Below are positions 1 to 13,689 of a stretch of DNA of 64,000 nucleotides, in pieces. The stretch is from the NCBI GenBank assembly GCA_946699065.1, contig CAMPDV010000045.1, forward strand, positions 310,001 to 374,000. Direction: 5' to 3'. Positions within the stretch are counted from its first letter, which is position 1. Each line of letters opens with the position of its first letter. A program made the translations under genes and the position numbers. The DNA is from Loxodes magnus. Taxonomy: Eukaryota; Ciliophora; Karyorelictea; Loxodida; Loxodidae. The notes under the pieces are model-generated. The model was not told the origin of the DNA. It saw nothing but the letters and a program-made list of their open reading frames with translations, and made no database searches.

Positions 1-3000
1 AAGTGGAAGCTGTAAGGCAGCCTTAGTTAGTTTTTAAGAATTTTAATGTTCTCATTAAATAATATTTAAATTAATTTAAATTTAGTATTGTGTTTGATAA
101 AATAAATCATAAATGAGATTAAATAATTCCAATCTAAAAATAGCTTAATTGCAATTCACATCTACTTTTACATGAATTTATAATAAAATAACTGAAAAAT
201 CATTTTTAAATAATTATACTATAACTATTGTAAAACTTAAAATTGAAGACATTAGGTATTTCTAGTTATTATCAAGAAGTAACCTATCTAATAGAAGTAA
301 TAATCACTATTTATCTATCTTCATCTATAATTAAGGTATAATTTAAATTTATATTGTTCTCTTTTCTAAAAATTAACTTTTATATGATTTAACTTAACTG
401 CACTATCAATAGAAATTAATTAATACAAATTTACACTAAGCTTTCATACTTTTCTTGCTTAAGATAATTATTTTAAATTAGTTTTTAGTAAAAGTAATTT
501 CTTTGTTATTTTCTGCTTTCTTTAGTAGGTTAAAAATTCGAAAATATATTGTCTTGCTATGCTTTTGTATCATTCTTATAGAATAGCATTGCAACTAGAA
601 GAGATTTTAAGTATATTTAACTTAAATAGTTATTAATGCAAAGCTTATAGACAAATATTGACTTAGGATATTAAAAATGTTGTATGCTTAGTATTTTATA
701 AAGCTACTTTAAGCTTGAAAGTTTAAATAAACACTAAGCAGTCTAGCCAAATTATTATTAAACCTTTCATATAAACAAAAATAGATTAAATTGCAGTCTT
801 ATACAAGGCTTTTACTCTACTAAGCATTAATATATAATTATTTTAAATAACTACACTAAAAATCATAATTACAAGTATCTAATTACATAATTAAGTTAAT
901 ATTGCTAAATAGTGGAATTATTATTAATTGAAAGTAAATCTTTCATTCCTTTCTTTTGTCTACCTTTTTTAATTATATTTGATAGTCACATTTTTATCAA
1001 TAGGGTTTATACAATTAAAACATATATCTAAATAAATAAATAATACAAAAAAGATAAAATAAAAAGATAAATATATTAAAGAAAATTAAAAGTAGGAATA
1101 TATATTTGATTTATGGATAGCTATGTATATTAATAAATTTATTCTAAAGCTATTATTTTATTTAATTATAAGCTTTATTCCTTTTAAGTTTTATAATAAA
1201 TTAGATACAGATCAAGATAAATCAAAACTTAAAATAGAAAAGATTAAATCAAATAAAGCGATAATCATAAGGAATTATTTGGAAGTATTTTATATTATTT
1301 AGTAAGAGTATCATAACTTATTTCCCTAAAATTAAAAAAGGAACCTAAAAGCTAAGTTTTATATTTTTCCTCATTATATAACATTTTATAGTAATTCTGC
1401 AAATCATAAATATATGATAATGATGTAAAATTAGAGAGTGCAATAGTGAGAAAAAGGGTAATCCTGTAATTATATTTAATAAAGGAAGATAAAAGTTATT
1501 AAGCTTATAAATATAATATTAAAATACTATAAAATTTAAATCTTAAAACAGTTTGAAAGTTTTAGCTTCTACAACTAAATTTATTTAAAACTATTTATCA
1601 TATTTTAATTCTAAACCTTATAATGCACTCTTTAAAGAAACCATTTTATAATAATTTAGTGTTTCTGCTTCACTCAAAAATAAAATAACAATAAAGAGTC
1701 ACTGCAAATTAATGCAATCCAGTTATAATAAAAAAGACAGAATTGTATGTTATTATCATACTCCTTTAGGTAAAATAAGAGAAAGAAGCATTAAAATAAA
1801 TGTAAACAATTTAATTTAATTTAATATTTTAGTTATTTTACATCTATTTATCATACTATCTCCAAATCTCAGTTTTATTAACTAACTATATTAAGATTTA
1901 TAGGAGATCAAATGTATAATCTTCTTAAATTTTCTTATAATTTAGCATAATTTAAATAGAATAGTCTAGTTGGTATGTTTTGGATTCCAATTTTAGATAT
2001 TTGCATAAATTAAATATAAAGGAAATAAAAAATTAAAGTAAAGAAAGAAAAGACTTAATAGATATTGTGTATTCACCATTTAATGAAGAAAAGGAATAGA
2101 AATAATAAAAATCTAAATAGGTATAATTATATAATTTAATGCTTATAATGTCTATAAATATTTAGAGAAAGTAGCATAGACTTATTAGAACTAACAAATA
2201 GTGTTTTAGCTTTTAGAATTTATTTAGCTTATTAAATATATTCTTAGTATTATTTACTATTTATTTATTTTAACTAGCAACTTAAGCTAATAAGTTGCTA
2301 GTAGCAGTATTTGTTTTAAGAATACTTAAATTAATTTATAAAATCAAAAATTTTCCTTTATTATTATTAAGTTGAATGAGAAAGTTTCTTTATGAAATTA
2401 AGAGTCTTTAATATGTTAAGCAAGCAAGAGAATTAAAATATCAGCAAAGTTACTATTAAATATAATCTCAAAAGTAATTTTATCTAAGAGTTAAGTTAAG
2501 AACATTTTCTGGATAATAGAAGGCTTATTAAAAATAAAATTTATAGGTAAAATTGATTTTCTCTAAAGGAAGAAAGATAACTATTTAGAACAAAATTACT
2601 AAAAGTTTCAGCATAATCTGACTATAGTAATAATCCAAAATTAAAATTAGGATTAAATATACATCTTTTACCTTAACTAACGAATTTAAGTTAAACAATA
2701 ACAAATTTACGTTAAATAATTTCTCTTAGCTTATAGATAAATAATTATACATAACACATATATAATTTCTCAGAATTATATAATTAATTAATAGTTATAG
2801 ATATAAAAATTATGAAAAGCATTTAAGCATTCTAAGTAAAAGATAAGAGATTTAATAATTCCAACTTAAGAAAACTTTATTCTCTTATTTGAAATCTTTA
2901 AATCTAAATCTAAATCTAAAACAAAGTATAGTACAATTTACCAAGGAAAAAGAGCTAAATGAACAGTAAATTGAATCATAAAGATACAATTAACTATAGA

Positions 3001-5000
3001 CAGTCATTTAAAACTAATAAAAATAGAAATAATAAAAATATAGTAACTTAGTTATAGAGATTTAAGAATTAAAAGTACACTAGAGATACATTAGCTAGAA
3101 CATAATTTATGTAAGCAACAATTAAAGCAAGCTCTGAAATAATTATAGCTGTTTTTCTCTGTATATTTATATTAAACCTTTAGATTCTCAAATATTCACA
3201 ATTATTTAGAACATTTTATCCAGAAAAAGGTTATTAGGTAGAATTAGCGAAATATAGCAATATAAAAAAATTAAATAGCATTCTACAATATGCAAGAAAC
3301 TAAGTTTTTAATTAAATTATGGGATAATAAAAATAATTTATTTTAACTAAAGAATAAATGAAATAAAGCTTTAATAGCTTCTCATATAAAGTTCTTTCTT
3401 CATTTTAAATCTAAAACATATATTCTAAATTTTATCTAATGGCTATGACAAAAGTTTATAAATTTGAATAAAAATAAAAAACATAGGAGTGTAAATCTAA
3501 ATACATTTATCATATAATAATCATATATTATCCTTAAATTTATAATAAATTGAGTGGTATAGCAAAATAATTTATATTAAATAAGAAAAATAGAGCTAAA
3601 GATAAAAAATTAAATTTTTTCCTTAATATCTCTCTAGCATAAATTTTGATTTTTATGTCTTTAATATAAATTAATCTATTTAGATATATAATTTAATGCA
3701 TTGATAACGAAAGAAAGACGATTATGCAGAGATAATTTCATAATTGTAGTGGCATAAAATATAAGATTTAGATTTCTATAATTTTCTTTAGTGTTTAAAT
3801 AAATAAGAACAAAATAAAAGAAATTAGGAAAGTAGCTATTTATCTAAAATATCTTATTAAGAATAGCTATTATAAAACTTAACTTAATTAGTGTGTTCTT
3901 TTAAGTAATAAGCTAATATCATCCAATAAATGTAGTTTTTAATCCTATATATTTTATTATTTGTTTCCAATCTTAAAAAATGTTAAAAAGAGATTGTAAC
4001 TTTTAAATTAAATCCAAAAAATGAAGATAAGTAAGTTCTTTATATATATTTTAATTATTTTTAATGAAAGAATAAAATCTATTGTTTATTTATTTAGCTA
4101 TTTATAAATTTACCATATCTATTTATTTTTAATAAATTTCTTCCATAAAAAACTTGCAAGTTATTTGTACTTTATTCTGATTTATCTAAACTCTAATCCT
4201 CTTGAGAGCTATATTTATAAAGAAAATAAATTTTGGGTATAAAAAAGTTATAATCAAATTCTGGCACTCTGAGTATGCAAAATATTCATTTAAGCAAAGA
4301 TAGAATTACTGTAATTTTTTATTTTTGAATACATTTTCAATTTTGTTCACTGTTGCAAGCAAACCTAAGTAATAAATTTAAATTAGCACTCTCTGACTAA
4401 ATTAATTTCAGAAGCAAATAAATTCTTAGTTAAAAAAATTTAAAATTTCTCTATTAATCTATCAAGTAATTTAAACCAAATTTAATTAATGTCTTTAAAT
4501 TATTTAACTTTTTTAAAATATCAACATTTGCTTTTTGTTTCGACAACTATTTCTTATTTCTAGAAAATTACAACTATAATGAGCATAGATTCTAAAATAA
4601 ATACAGATTTTTTATTTGATAAAGATTTATCATTTCTAAACTTTGGATTTTATTTTGCTTTTTTTACTTTTTTAAATAGATTCTCTCATTAATTTTATCA
4701 AAAAGCTTATTTTTTTTAAATAATAACTTTTTAAACCTTTTAGATCGCTTTCATAATAAGAGAAAAATAAAAAAATTTAGATTTAGATGGCTATTAATTA
4801 AATCAGTGTGCCTAAATACCATTTAAAATATAAGTGCATAAACTAGTAAAAAATTTTTAGTTCTAAATAAGCTTGAAAGTATATTACTAGTAATTTATAA
4901 CTAATGCAGGAATTATATTTTAATAAGTAATAGACGCTTTTATATATTAAATTATCCTCTTTCATTTATTTTTTCGTTTTTTCTTATGAAACTATTGTTA
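1..5000. other. AT-rich stretch, no gene recognised
   Basis: Both strands were read with UAR=Gln and UGA=Trp/stop. No stretch shows the mixed amino-acid composition, motifs or G/C-enriched codons seen in the real genes further on. The sequence is dominated by A/T runs and short low-complexity patches. No tRNA-like sequence or long repeat was seen. Fast-evolving small proteins cannot be excluded, because under this code almost any AT-rich frame is open. Confidence 0.5.
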
Positions 5001-6575
5001 TAACCAAATAGGAATCAGATCTAATTTAATTATTTAATAGTTTCTAAAGCTTTATATTTCTTTCTCTTCAGCTTTACATTCTTCTAAATATTCATTCAAA
5101 TAATTAAATATTTGATTACTATTAAGTTTTGTGCTACAGAGATTTTTCCTTCTTTATAAATTAGATAATTACATCTTTTAATCTATCTAAAATTAAGCAA
5201 AGAAATTTTATTGTGAACTATAATTACGAACATTTAGAGCCAAAGATTTATTGTAAAATTAAAATTAAGTCTCATTTTGAGTGTTAAGTTGAAAGTGCCA
5301 TAGAGTAAAACCAGTTATTCATACAACTTATAATAATTTTTCTATTTAATAAACTATTAACATAAAATTTTAGGTACATCCTTATTGGAAACTTAAAGCA
5401 ATATAATGATAAATGTGTTTGTTTGACCTTGCTAGTTTTTACCATTTTAATATTAGTTTTATAATATTTAAGGGATTATTCCAAAGGTTTAATTTAATTT
5501 ATCATCTTGCATTCCGTTCAATCAAACCTCTTTTATATGTTCATTAAACCTTTATATCTGTAACCTATCAATCCATTCTGTTTTTAAAGTAGCAAAATGC
5601 GTTTATGTAATTTTATTATTTATAATTTCTTTAATAATTTTTTAATTCTTGCTGAAAATTCTTATTTATCTAAAATCTTTTTATTAGCTTAAATTATCAT
5701 CCTTTTTAAATCTAATACCTACTAAAATAGTAAGGATCATATTAGAATATTAACTAAATATATAAAATTTATATAATTAAATTGCAATGGTATTTTATTA
5801 GTCTCTTTTACCACTTTTAGCTTTAATTATTATGTCTCTTGAAAGATCCTAGAATTGAATTTTTTCTTGCTATTATAGTTTTATAAATTATCTATTTTTA
5901 TAAAATAAACTTCAATTTTAACCTTATAGCTAAATTGTGTCCAAAAGGATAAATCTGTAGAAAGTGTTTATCCTCTCAACTCATGAATTTATTCAGAAAG
6001 TTTATTTATCACTTAAGTCTTACTAACCTTTGAAAATCCTTCTATCATGTACTTATATTTATTTACTTTAGATCTTACTAAATATTTGCTTAATAGCTAT
6101 CTCATTTATTCTTTATAGCTTGCTAAGCCAATTTAGATATTTAACAAGTTGACTTGGGGATTGATTGAAAAAGTTTGAAATTGATATTTTACCATTGTTA
6201 ATAGTTATAATCGTTATCTCCATTAAATGAATGTCCTAAAATACTTTTTTATTAGCACATTCCTATTCCTTTTATTTATTATCCATTCTTTATTATTAGG
6301 TCTCTAATTTTAAATCTTAAAACAGTTCCAAATAATTGTTAGTGAACTAAGAAATAATTAATGATATAACTGATTAAAATTTCCAATTCATTAATTTTTA
6401 ACTTCTTTTAGCTAGTTTCATCTTAAGGCTTCGTATATCGAAGATTAATCTTGTTCATGTTGAAATTTTTGCATTTAATTTTAAAGAATTAAAATTTAGA
6501 TTTATTAAAAAGATTGAATAAGGAAATTTTAAGTTAAGTGTAAATATCAAATTAAGAAAAGTTGTTTTTGAGATA

Positions 6576-9500
6576 TTAAACACTTTCTTTTTTGTCCTTC
6601 TCACTCTATTTTAGTAACTGGATAGTGTATTTATTGAGGTTTGCTAGGTTTTATATTGATGTACCTTCAAGTTCTCTAAAGTTTGAATTAACTAAACTTA
6701 TTCCTTTTCTAGGCTTCCTGAAAGTTGATTGAATACTAGGATAAAGGGTATTTTACATTTCAGCAAGGTTTAAGTTAAATTAATTTCATTATGGATTGTT
6801 TTACTTATTCATATTACTTAAGATGTTTGAATTTTGCCCACATTAATAAGGGCTTATTATTATTTCTTTTTACTACTCTTAAGGACTTTAGATTTAAGGA
6901 GTTTTGACTTAATAAGGAGCTTTTGTTTTATAAGCCAATTCTCATTGAAGGTTTTCAAACAAAAAATGCTTTTTAACTTATTGTAAGTTTGGTCTTGATT
7001 GTGGATCAACTTATAGAAGGTATTCTATGAAAGAAACTACTTTTTAATCTAAAATTGTGTTTAGATAAGACCACTCCAGTATATCTCTATTCAATATTCT
7101 TTCAAAAATTAACTCTGAAGTATCATCATTAAATGGAGGAATTCCTACTATCATTTCGAAGAATATTACTCCAATAGCTCAAACATCTACCTTTTCGTTA
7201 TGAACTTACTATAATATTATCTCAGGAGCTATATAATCAGCTGTTCCTCTTATTCCATTGTCTTATTTGTTGTCCATTTCTTATTTGTTCTTACTTCTTG
7301 AGAAAACTTAACTTTCACTTAATCCAAAGTCTACAAGCCTACAATTTCCTTTTTGATCTAGTAGAACATTTTATGGCTTTAAATCTCTGTGAATAATATT
7401 CTGCTTATGAAGATTTTCAAGGCACAGAATTATCTATGCTATATAGAAAAGAGCGGCTGCAAATTCGAACCTTCCTTCTTTTTCTAATAAAGAGCCTAAA
7501 TCCCCTCCAGGCATATACTCCATAACGAAATATAAATGCTTTTGTCCCTAAAAAGTATGAAGTCCTTTAACAGTGAATTCTTGGTTATTCAAGCCTAGTA
7601 TGAATTATTCGATTTGTATCTCATCGTAGCTGTTTTCTTTAAGAATATGTTCTTTATTTATTACTTTTATTGCTACCTAATCTTTTGTAGATATTTTTTC
7701 AGCCAAGTAAACTTCACCATATCCTCCTTTGCCTAACTTCTTAAGAATTTTGAAATCCTTCATGCTTAAATTTTTAAAAGGATTTACCTCGTTTTTAAAT
7801 ATTGGAATTTCTTGATCTTACTCTCGGTAAAAATTTAAGCAAGATCCCCACTAAGATCTAGGTATCTCATTAAATAATTTTTCTAAACTAGGCGGACTAT
7901 ATGAATTTTATTTAATCAAAACCATCTATAAATACTTATCTTTAATATCTTTCTATATTTCATGATCTAATTGTTACTGGTAAGTTTCTCCTAGATCTAT
8001 TATTAGTTTTAACTTTTCAGATATTCTTTTTTATAGTTTCTATATTGTTTACTAAAGCTCATGCGAAGCTTAACTTGTTATCTTCTCAAGCTAAAGTTCT
8101 AGATTCATTAGTTACTATATAGAATTTTGATTAGTAACGTTTATTCAATAAGCTTTCCTTCCAATCTAAGTTATCAGTTTCATTAAGTGCAGTTATAATC
8201 CTTACTTCTACTAGATAATCTTTCTCATATTCATAAACATTTTGCTTGGATTTATTTTAAAAATATGATTTCTTTCACCTGACAATGGTGAGCTGATTTA
8301 AAGAATTTTTTCATCGTTTTCAGAGTTATTTATAATCAGGTTTCTTTTCTCTAGGCAAAGCTTAGTATGCTTCTCAATTAACCAAGAATCGAATTACTTT
8401 TCGCATATTTTGCACATAATCTATGGTATTCCTTTAAAAATTTCTTTTTTCCATTTTAATACCTTTTTATCATAATATTGTCTCAATGTATTTTAAAAGC
8501 TTATTTCGTAGCATTATGAACGTAGAGGACTAGTTGATTTATCTTTACTTTCTGTTTCTTATTACTTTGTCTTCTAAAAGATTTTCTATCTCATTAATTT
8601 TGTATGAAGAGATTGTCTACGATTTTAAGTAGCTTACTTTTAATTTAATGAATTGCTTTAAGTTATACTCTCCTAGCTTCATTAAAATTAAGCTTTGCTA
8701 TCACTGTTACACTTTTACAGATTATTTTACTTTGTAGGAGGAGAATCTAGAAAGTCAAGAGTTATCCCAAGTTCGGATTGTGGACTTAGGTTTTACGTTT
8801 CAGAGTTTTTAAACTAAAACTGCGTATCTATTTCTTTTCTTTTAGCTTATATTTTCTTATTTTAAGAGATTTGGTCAAAATTTAAAGGAAAATTTGGCTT
8901 CATTTTAGAGCACTCAATAGCTAAATTTTAGTTAATTTGCTACTAGCTACTTTCCGTCTAATCTCCAGGACTAATCGAAATGCTTGCTAATAAAGTTCTA
9001 GTTCGCTTTAAAGACAAGTTTGAAGGTTTTATTTAAAATGCCTTTTATTCTTTGCTGTTTTGATTTTAACGGCAAGATTAAAGATTCTCGTCTAGAATCT
9101 CACAAATTTTGGAAAAGCGCTTCAACTACTTAATGATATAAAGTCAGCGAGCTTTTTCTTTCTTTTCCAGATGATTCTAGAGCTATAAAGTTTTAATTTA
9201 GCTCATTTGCTACATAAGCTACTCATAATTCATATCCCCAAGTCTACAAAGTTCTTCCTTCTTAGCCTCTAACTTATCCTAGTACATCAATTGCCTAACC
9301 GTAATATCCTTTTTCTTCATAAGGAATTATTTTAGCCTATATTCCTACTAAAATATTCCAGTTATATCAATACACTCCATAGAATTATATCTCAAGTGAA
9401 TGGGAGAGAGATGAGTTTAAATATTCTTAGGTATATTTCTTTAGTTCTTAAACATAATTATAAGTTAAATTATAAGGGAATTTAAATAATTTCAATTAAA

Positions 9501-9870
9501 TAGCTATATTCTATTTAATTTGCTGATATACTTGTTCGCGAAATATCTATTATATTTATCTATTTTACTAAAATATTCTCATCTCCACTAACTAAATTAA
9601 GAGCCTGATTAAATATGAAGGATACAATCTTTAAATTAATGGTATATTATTTAAATCTGAGAAGGATTATTTCAGTTTTTACTACTTTTAAAGGATATAT
9701 GAGTATTGCGACACCAAAATCGTACTTCTCTAAAATTCCAACTAATATCCTATATTTAAATTGCATAGAACAAGAAAATAATTATCCTCTTATATTTAAG
9801 TATTTTTATACCTATTTATTCATATCAAGAAATCACTTAATTCATACTATTTAAGCTAAAATTGTTTAAA
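6576..9870 (-). CDS. AGC-family protein kinase with Rim15/IRE-type C2HC finger, copy A
   Basis: Serine/threonine kinase. Seen in one frame (counted from an ATG at 9582): an N-terminal region of about 340 residues with no family I recognise; a C2HC finger (MCKICEK..HTKLC) near residues 383-402, as in plant IRE and fungal Rim15 kinases; a kinase domain at about residues 600-850 with glycine loop GKGGYGEV, VAIK, HRDLKPQN, DFG, GTADYIAPE and DVW-AIG; then an AGC-like tail (FRELEGTS). The Q of HRDLKPQN is TAA. The W of DVW (7179-7181) and of the C-lobe LQWEL are TGA, and about ten more in-frame TGA read as Trp. A 19-nt intron restores frame. The 5' end is uncertain: protein-like sequence stays in frame beyond 9582 to about 9870. 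The 3' end is set at TAA 6576; the next in-frame TGA is at 6102. A close paralogue lies at 22376-25670. Family resemblance suggests nutrient or cell-cycle signalling, but this is inference. Confidence 0.85.
8530..8548 (-). other. 19-nt spliceosomal intron in kinase copy A
   Basis: On the minus strand the segment reads GTAAAG...CAACTAG. Removing it joins two open, protein-like frames (upstream ...VIRN, downstream ...LRSQCYEISF) that otherwise differ by one base. The identical-length intron is at the same place in the other kinase copy, with two base changes inside it. Intron length and position are inferred from frame only. Confidence 0.65.
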
Positions 9871-12045
9871 ATAAATTTAACTAAAGTTTATAATAGCAAT
9901 AGAGCTATTTAGCTTTATCTATAAGAGTTAGAAATATAGAAGAGGAAGGTATATTAAGTTTAATTTAAATATTAATGAAAATAGCAGCTAGCAAATAAAT
10001 AATTAAATTTAAAAGAGTTCATATTTATACACTTATTCAGTCAGTACTAGTCACTAAATGCATCTTATCAGAATATACTTTGGTATAAAAAGATTTAAAA
10101 GTTGTAAAATAAAGAAAAGATTGCTGCACTTTTTCTAATAAGTAGCAGATGATTTTTATACTATATTTTTTAAATCCTTTTGAGTAGAATTCAAGGAATC
10201 TATTTCCTTACCTTTTTAAAAGGTTCTTTTAGATGTATTTAGTTATGAGTTTTACTTAAATATAATTCTAAAAGTGTATTTGGATTTTAAGAGAATAAAG
10301 AATTAGGTTCATGGAGGTCTATATAAGAATATTTATCTTAATATTGATAAAAGCATTATGAAGTAGCCTTTACTTAATTTTTCATTTATTTTAAATCCTA
10401 TTTCTTAATTATATAGAGGTTTTTTCATATATTTTTATTAGGAAGCTAAAGTTTCTTCTTATAAGGGCTATTCTAGACTTTTTCAGTTTTAATTATATGC
10501 TTTCTCATCTAAAAAAAGTTGAAATAATTAACTCTTTTCTACGCTTATAAATTTATATTAATATCCATTATAAAGGTAAAGTTCTATAAGCATTCATAAA
10601 CCAAATATTTACTAAAACTGAATGGCTTCATAATAAAGGTTTTTTTTAACTTACTTACCAATATATTTCAAAACTTATCTAATTCAAGCCTTCTATCTAT
10701 CTTACTATATCTGAATCTATAACTTTGGCTTTGGTACCTAGCATATGATTATAAGATAGATGGATAATTTTAATTGAATTAAGTAGGTTAAAAAAGGCTA
10801 AACATCTTAGCTATGCTCTATGAGATTAAATTTAATAATTAAGTTTAGTTCTATTAATGAGCATCAGCTTAGCATATTAATAGTTAGATTAAGTATAGAC
10901 TAAACAAAGAACTATTAACTATAACTAGTTATATCATTTGGTATACAATTATCTGTTTATTAGAATTTTTATAGTTTTAATTGCATTTACTTCCTATTAC
11001 AGGCTAAAGTGCTTATATAATTTTGGCAAGTAGAACTGATGATTGCAGTATTTAGATCTTTTTTTAAGTCTATTGGGTAAAATGATATTGATACTTAGCT
11101 ATTCTTTCAGAATGCAAAATGCTTATTTAAATTAATTAGAATTTAGGAAATTCCATGGAGTATTGATTCATTATTATCTATATAATAATGTTCCGTATAT
11201 TAGGAGTTAGGTAGATGTATTATGTAGAAGTATTTTGCTAGTAAATCTCTCTTTCATAAGTTTAAATAATTGAATAATCAATAACTTTAGGAATTTTAAC
11301 TAAAATACCCTTACTAATTCAAATCTTGTCTTTATCTTTTTAAAATATGTAAGACATTTGGCTAAAAATTAGTATTACCGATGTTTAGCGCTATAATAGA
11401 ATATTACTGTTTTATACTTATTTTGCTGAAATTTGTTTGAAAGAATTAATATTTTAAAATTAAATGACAAGAGAGAATATAATTGAATATTTACTCAATG
11501 CAGGAAAGGATAAATTTCTATAATTAACTTTCATAAATCTTTATGAATAGATAAGCTCAAAGAACAAGGTAATACATATAATTTCTATAGTACTAGTTTA
11601 ATATCTGCCTATATTATAATGTGACTAATAGGTTATTAAGTCCAATATATTCAAAATAAACTAAATTTTATCTTTTGCTTTATACAATTGTATGTTTAGC
11701 TACAACTAGTGAGGAATTTAAAGTTTCCCAATTATCTATAAATTCGCTTATGAGCATAATCAAAAATGATTAAAGGCTTTTAATAAATTAAATGATTCAC
11801 AATGATATCTAATTATTACCTTATAGTCTGAAACTTAGCATACCTAATTTATTTCTTCAATAAAGTATAAAGCTTTCATTAACTTAATATCACATTTCTC
11901 TATAAAAGGCTGGCAAATCTAATTTTTATAGCTAAGCCTAAATTATAGAACTAAAATTTAAATAGATTATTTCTGCTATATAAATTTCAAGCAGAGCAAA
12001 ATTAGCAAAATATACTTAAAGAACTTAAAAATATGCAAGGAAAAT
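9871..12045. other. Right part of duplication copy A, no gene recognised
   Basis: Nearly identical to copy B up to about 10530, then progressively diverged with small indels. No motif-bearing frame was recognised. Conservation in the first 650 bases may reflect more upstream kinase coding sequence or regulatory DNA. Confidence 0.4.
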
Positions 12046-12049
12046 CTTA

Positions 12050-12650
12050 AAATTTTGTGATTGTACAAGAACTCAATGAAAAATTCGCATTTCTAACACT
12101 TAGAATAAAAAACGAAAATATGCTTAGAACAAATGAGAGAATCTAACAGTTAGTAACAATTTTTAATTATTAAAAAAATTGATGGAAAGCATGGAATTTT
12201 TAAATATATTGATAAATGATCCTGTGGATATAGCACTTAAAGATCAGACAGAACATTTTATTAAGAGAAATAAGTAATGCTTATAGTTTAGAAGATTTGA
12301 TCGTACTGAAAGATACTTTGGATATTTTAAAGGAAAATAATAACAAGAAAACTTAAAGTTATGGTAATAATTTAGTAATTTATACTGTACTCCAAATGGC
12401 ATTATATACAGAAATTAATTGAACAAAGAGAATAATATTTTAAGACAAGCATTTTCACAACAAAGAAGGAATTTATAAATGCTAGGCAATGAACTTGAAT
12501 GAAGCAATATCTATAATTAAAATGGGTTAACTTAGTACTGGAAATATGTATTTAAAAAAATGATCCAGAAGAAGATTGGAAATTTAATATTTGAGCAAAC
12601 TAATAATCTTTAAAACAATGATGAGCCTAAGTAGGTGGAAATGTTATAAT
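12050..12650 (+). pseudogene. Degenerate coding-like unit, paralogue of 28110-28770
   Basis: The plus strand aligns with 28110-28770, where a longer frame is open. Shared pieces include a stretch reading LINDPVDIALKDQTEHF and a C-terminal PEEDWKFNIWAN. In this copy an indel near 12262 breaks the frame that is open in the other copy. The unit ends in an ATT-rich tail just before the tRNA-like repeat at 12662. I recognise no family. It may be a decayed gene copy or part of a mobile element. Confidence 0.4.
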
Positions 12651-12661
12651 CATTGTTATTT

Positions 12662-12700
12662 TATAGAGTGTATAGCAGTTCAATAGTGTGCATCTCTTTT
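12662..12700 (+). repeat. tRNA-like A-box repeat head, diverged copy
   Basis: Diverged third copy of the sequence at 16021-16059 and 17110-17147: TATAGAG, then GTATAGCA, then GTGTGCA and CTCTTTT. It has the shape of the 5' third of a tRNA gene (TAGC...GGT-like A box), without a complete cloverleaf. This suggests a SINE-like or relic tRNA origin. Confidence 0.4.
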
Positions 12701-12886
12701 ATTATTAAATAATGATAAAATTACATACTTCTTTATTTCTTAAAGTAAATGATAGGTTACATCTCAAGACATTGCTAAAACAGAGGCAGATAAAAATTGA
12801 CTTATATGTACTCTATTTCCTCAATTTCTAATAAAATACCTTGTAAAGCATCTTGAATCAAGTTATTGAAGAGAATAATTCCATAA

Positions 12887-13005
12887 CCGAGAGCCAAAAA
12901 TCACATATCTAAAATTCCTACCAAAGCATAGAAAGATATCATTCAGTTATGAATATTTCGTTCCCCCGACCTCTAATGAAGATTTTCCTTTCTTTTGGCT
13001 CTCGG
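12887..13005. repeat. 119-nt inverted-repeat-bounded element, copy 1
   Basis: The ends are a perfect inverted repeat: CCGAGAGCCAAAA at the left and its complement at the right, closing a 119-nt unit. The interior shares CCAAAGCA, CCCC.ACCTCT.ATGAAGAT and CCTTT blocks with 16369-16487, which is also exactly 119 nt with its own closing inverted repeat. Size and closing stem resemble a small structured RNA of 5S rRNA size or a tiny MITE. I cannot assign a known RNA family. Confidence 0.5.
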
Positions 13006-13685
13006 ATAAAGTATGGCTTCCAAATTAAAAATACTAATTTTATATAATAATTAAAAAAACTAAGCAAAGTATAAATAACAGGGGAAATAAATCTCCATTA
13101 TGATTTACTTCCTCAATTTGCAAATATATCTTCAAAAATATCCCTCTATCTCTGATTTAATCTATGTTAAGTAAACTAATATTTTTTAATTATAAATTGA
13201 TGGTATTAAAATAATGAAGTTCAGTAGAATAATAACTTTATAATGAAGAAATGAGATTATAAAGGATTACTATATATAGAGATTTTTATAAGTCATAAGT
13301 GATTTCTTTTAGATAATTGCTATAACTAAATGTATTTAATAACTTCACATTAACTCATTTCTATTATTGCTATTAATAAATCAAACTATTGCTATATATT
13401 TCAAATTATATTGCTATTCTCCTTCTAGAGTTTCAATCAATTGTATAATTGTTGATCAGATGAAAGTCTTAAAGGAATAAAAAGTAAAGATGCATAAGGA
13501 TAAAAATATAGAATCCTTAAAATAAAAATTTAAAGATAGGCATTTTAAAATTATTTTAGAGTAATTAAAGTATTTTAATGCTCCTCTATATATTTAAAGC
13601 TATAATATACTTATTAATATAAGTTATTATATATCATTTTTAATATTTATACCATTTATATAAAAAAAGATGCTAGTATTCAAAT
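13006..13685. other. Spacer, nothing recognised
   Basis: AT-rich sequence between the 119-nt element and the zinc-knuckle element; no gene, tRNA or repeat seen. Confidence 0.4.
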
Positions 13686-13689
13686 CAGG

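Larger units (their letters stand above)
5010..12660. repeat. Segmental duplication, copy A
   Basis: This block matches 19880-28770. The core from about 5281 to 10530 is nearly identical to copy B at a constant offset of about 15,800, including the whole kinase gene. Outside the core the similarity decays: 5010-5280 on the left and about 10560-12660 on the right are recognisable but diverged and contain indels. The pattern fits an old duplication whose gene-bearing centre is conserved or has been homogenised. Copy A lacks the 903-bp insertion present in copy B and so shows the unoccupied target site at about 5462-5475. Confidence 0.9.

Noticed and set aside
7179..7181. UGA=Cys (Euplotes-type code)
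   Set aside because: The kinase DVW site and kelch GGW sites require Trp, and UAR is clearly Gln here, not stop.
9615..9854. Plus-strand open frame conserved in both duplicates (also 25415-25654)
   Set aside because: It lies opposite the upstream part of the kinase gene. The minus-strand translation there is more protein-like, and conservation comes from the near-identical duplication.
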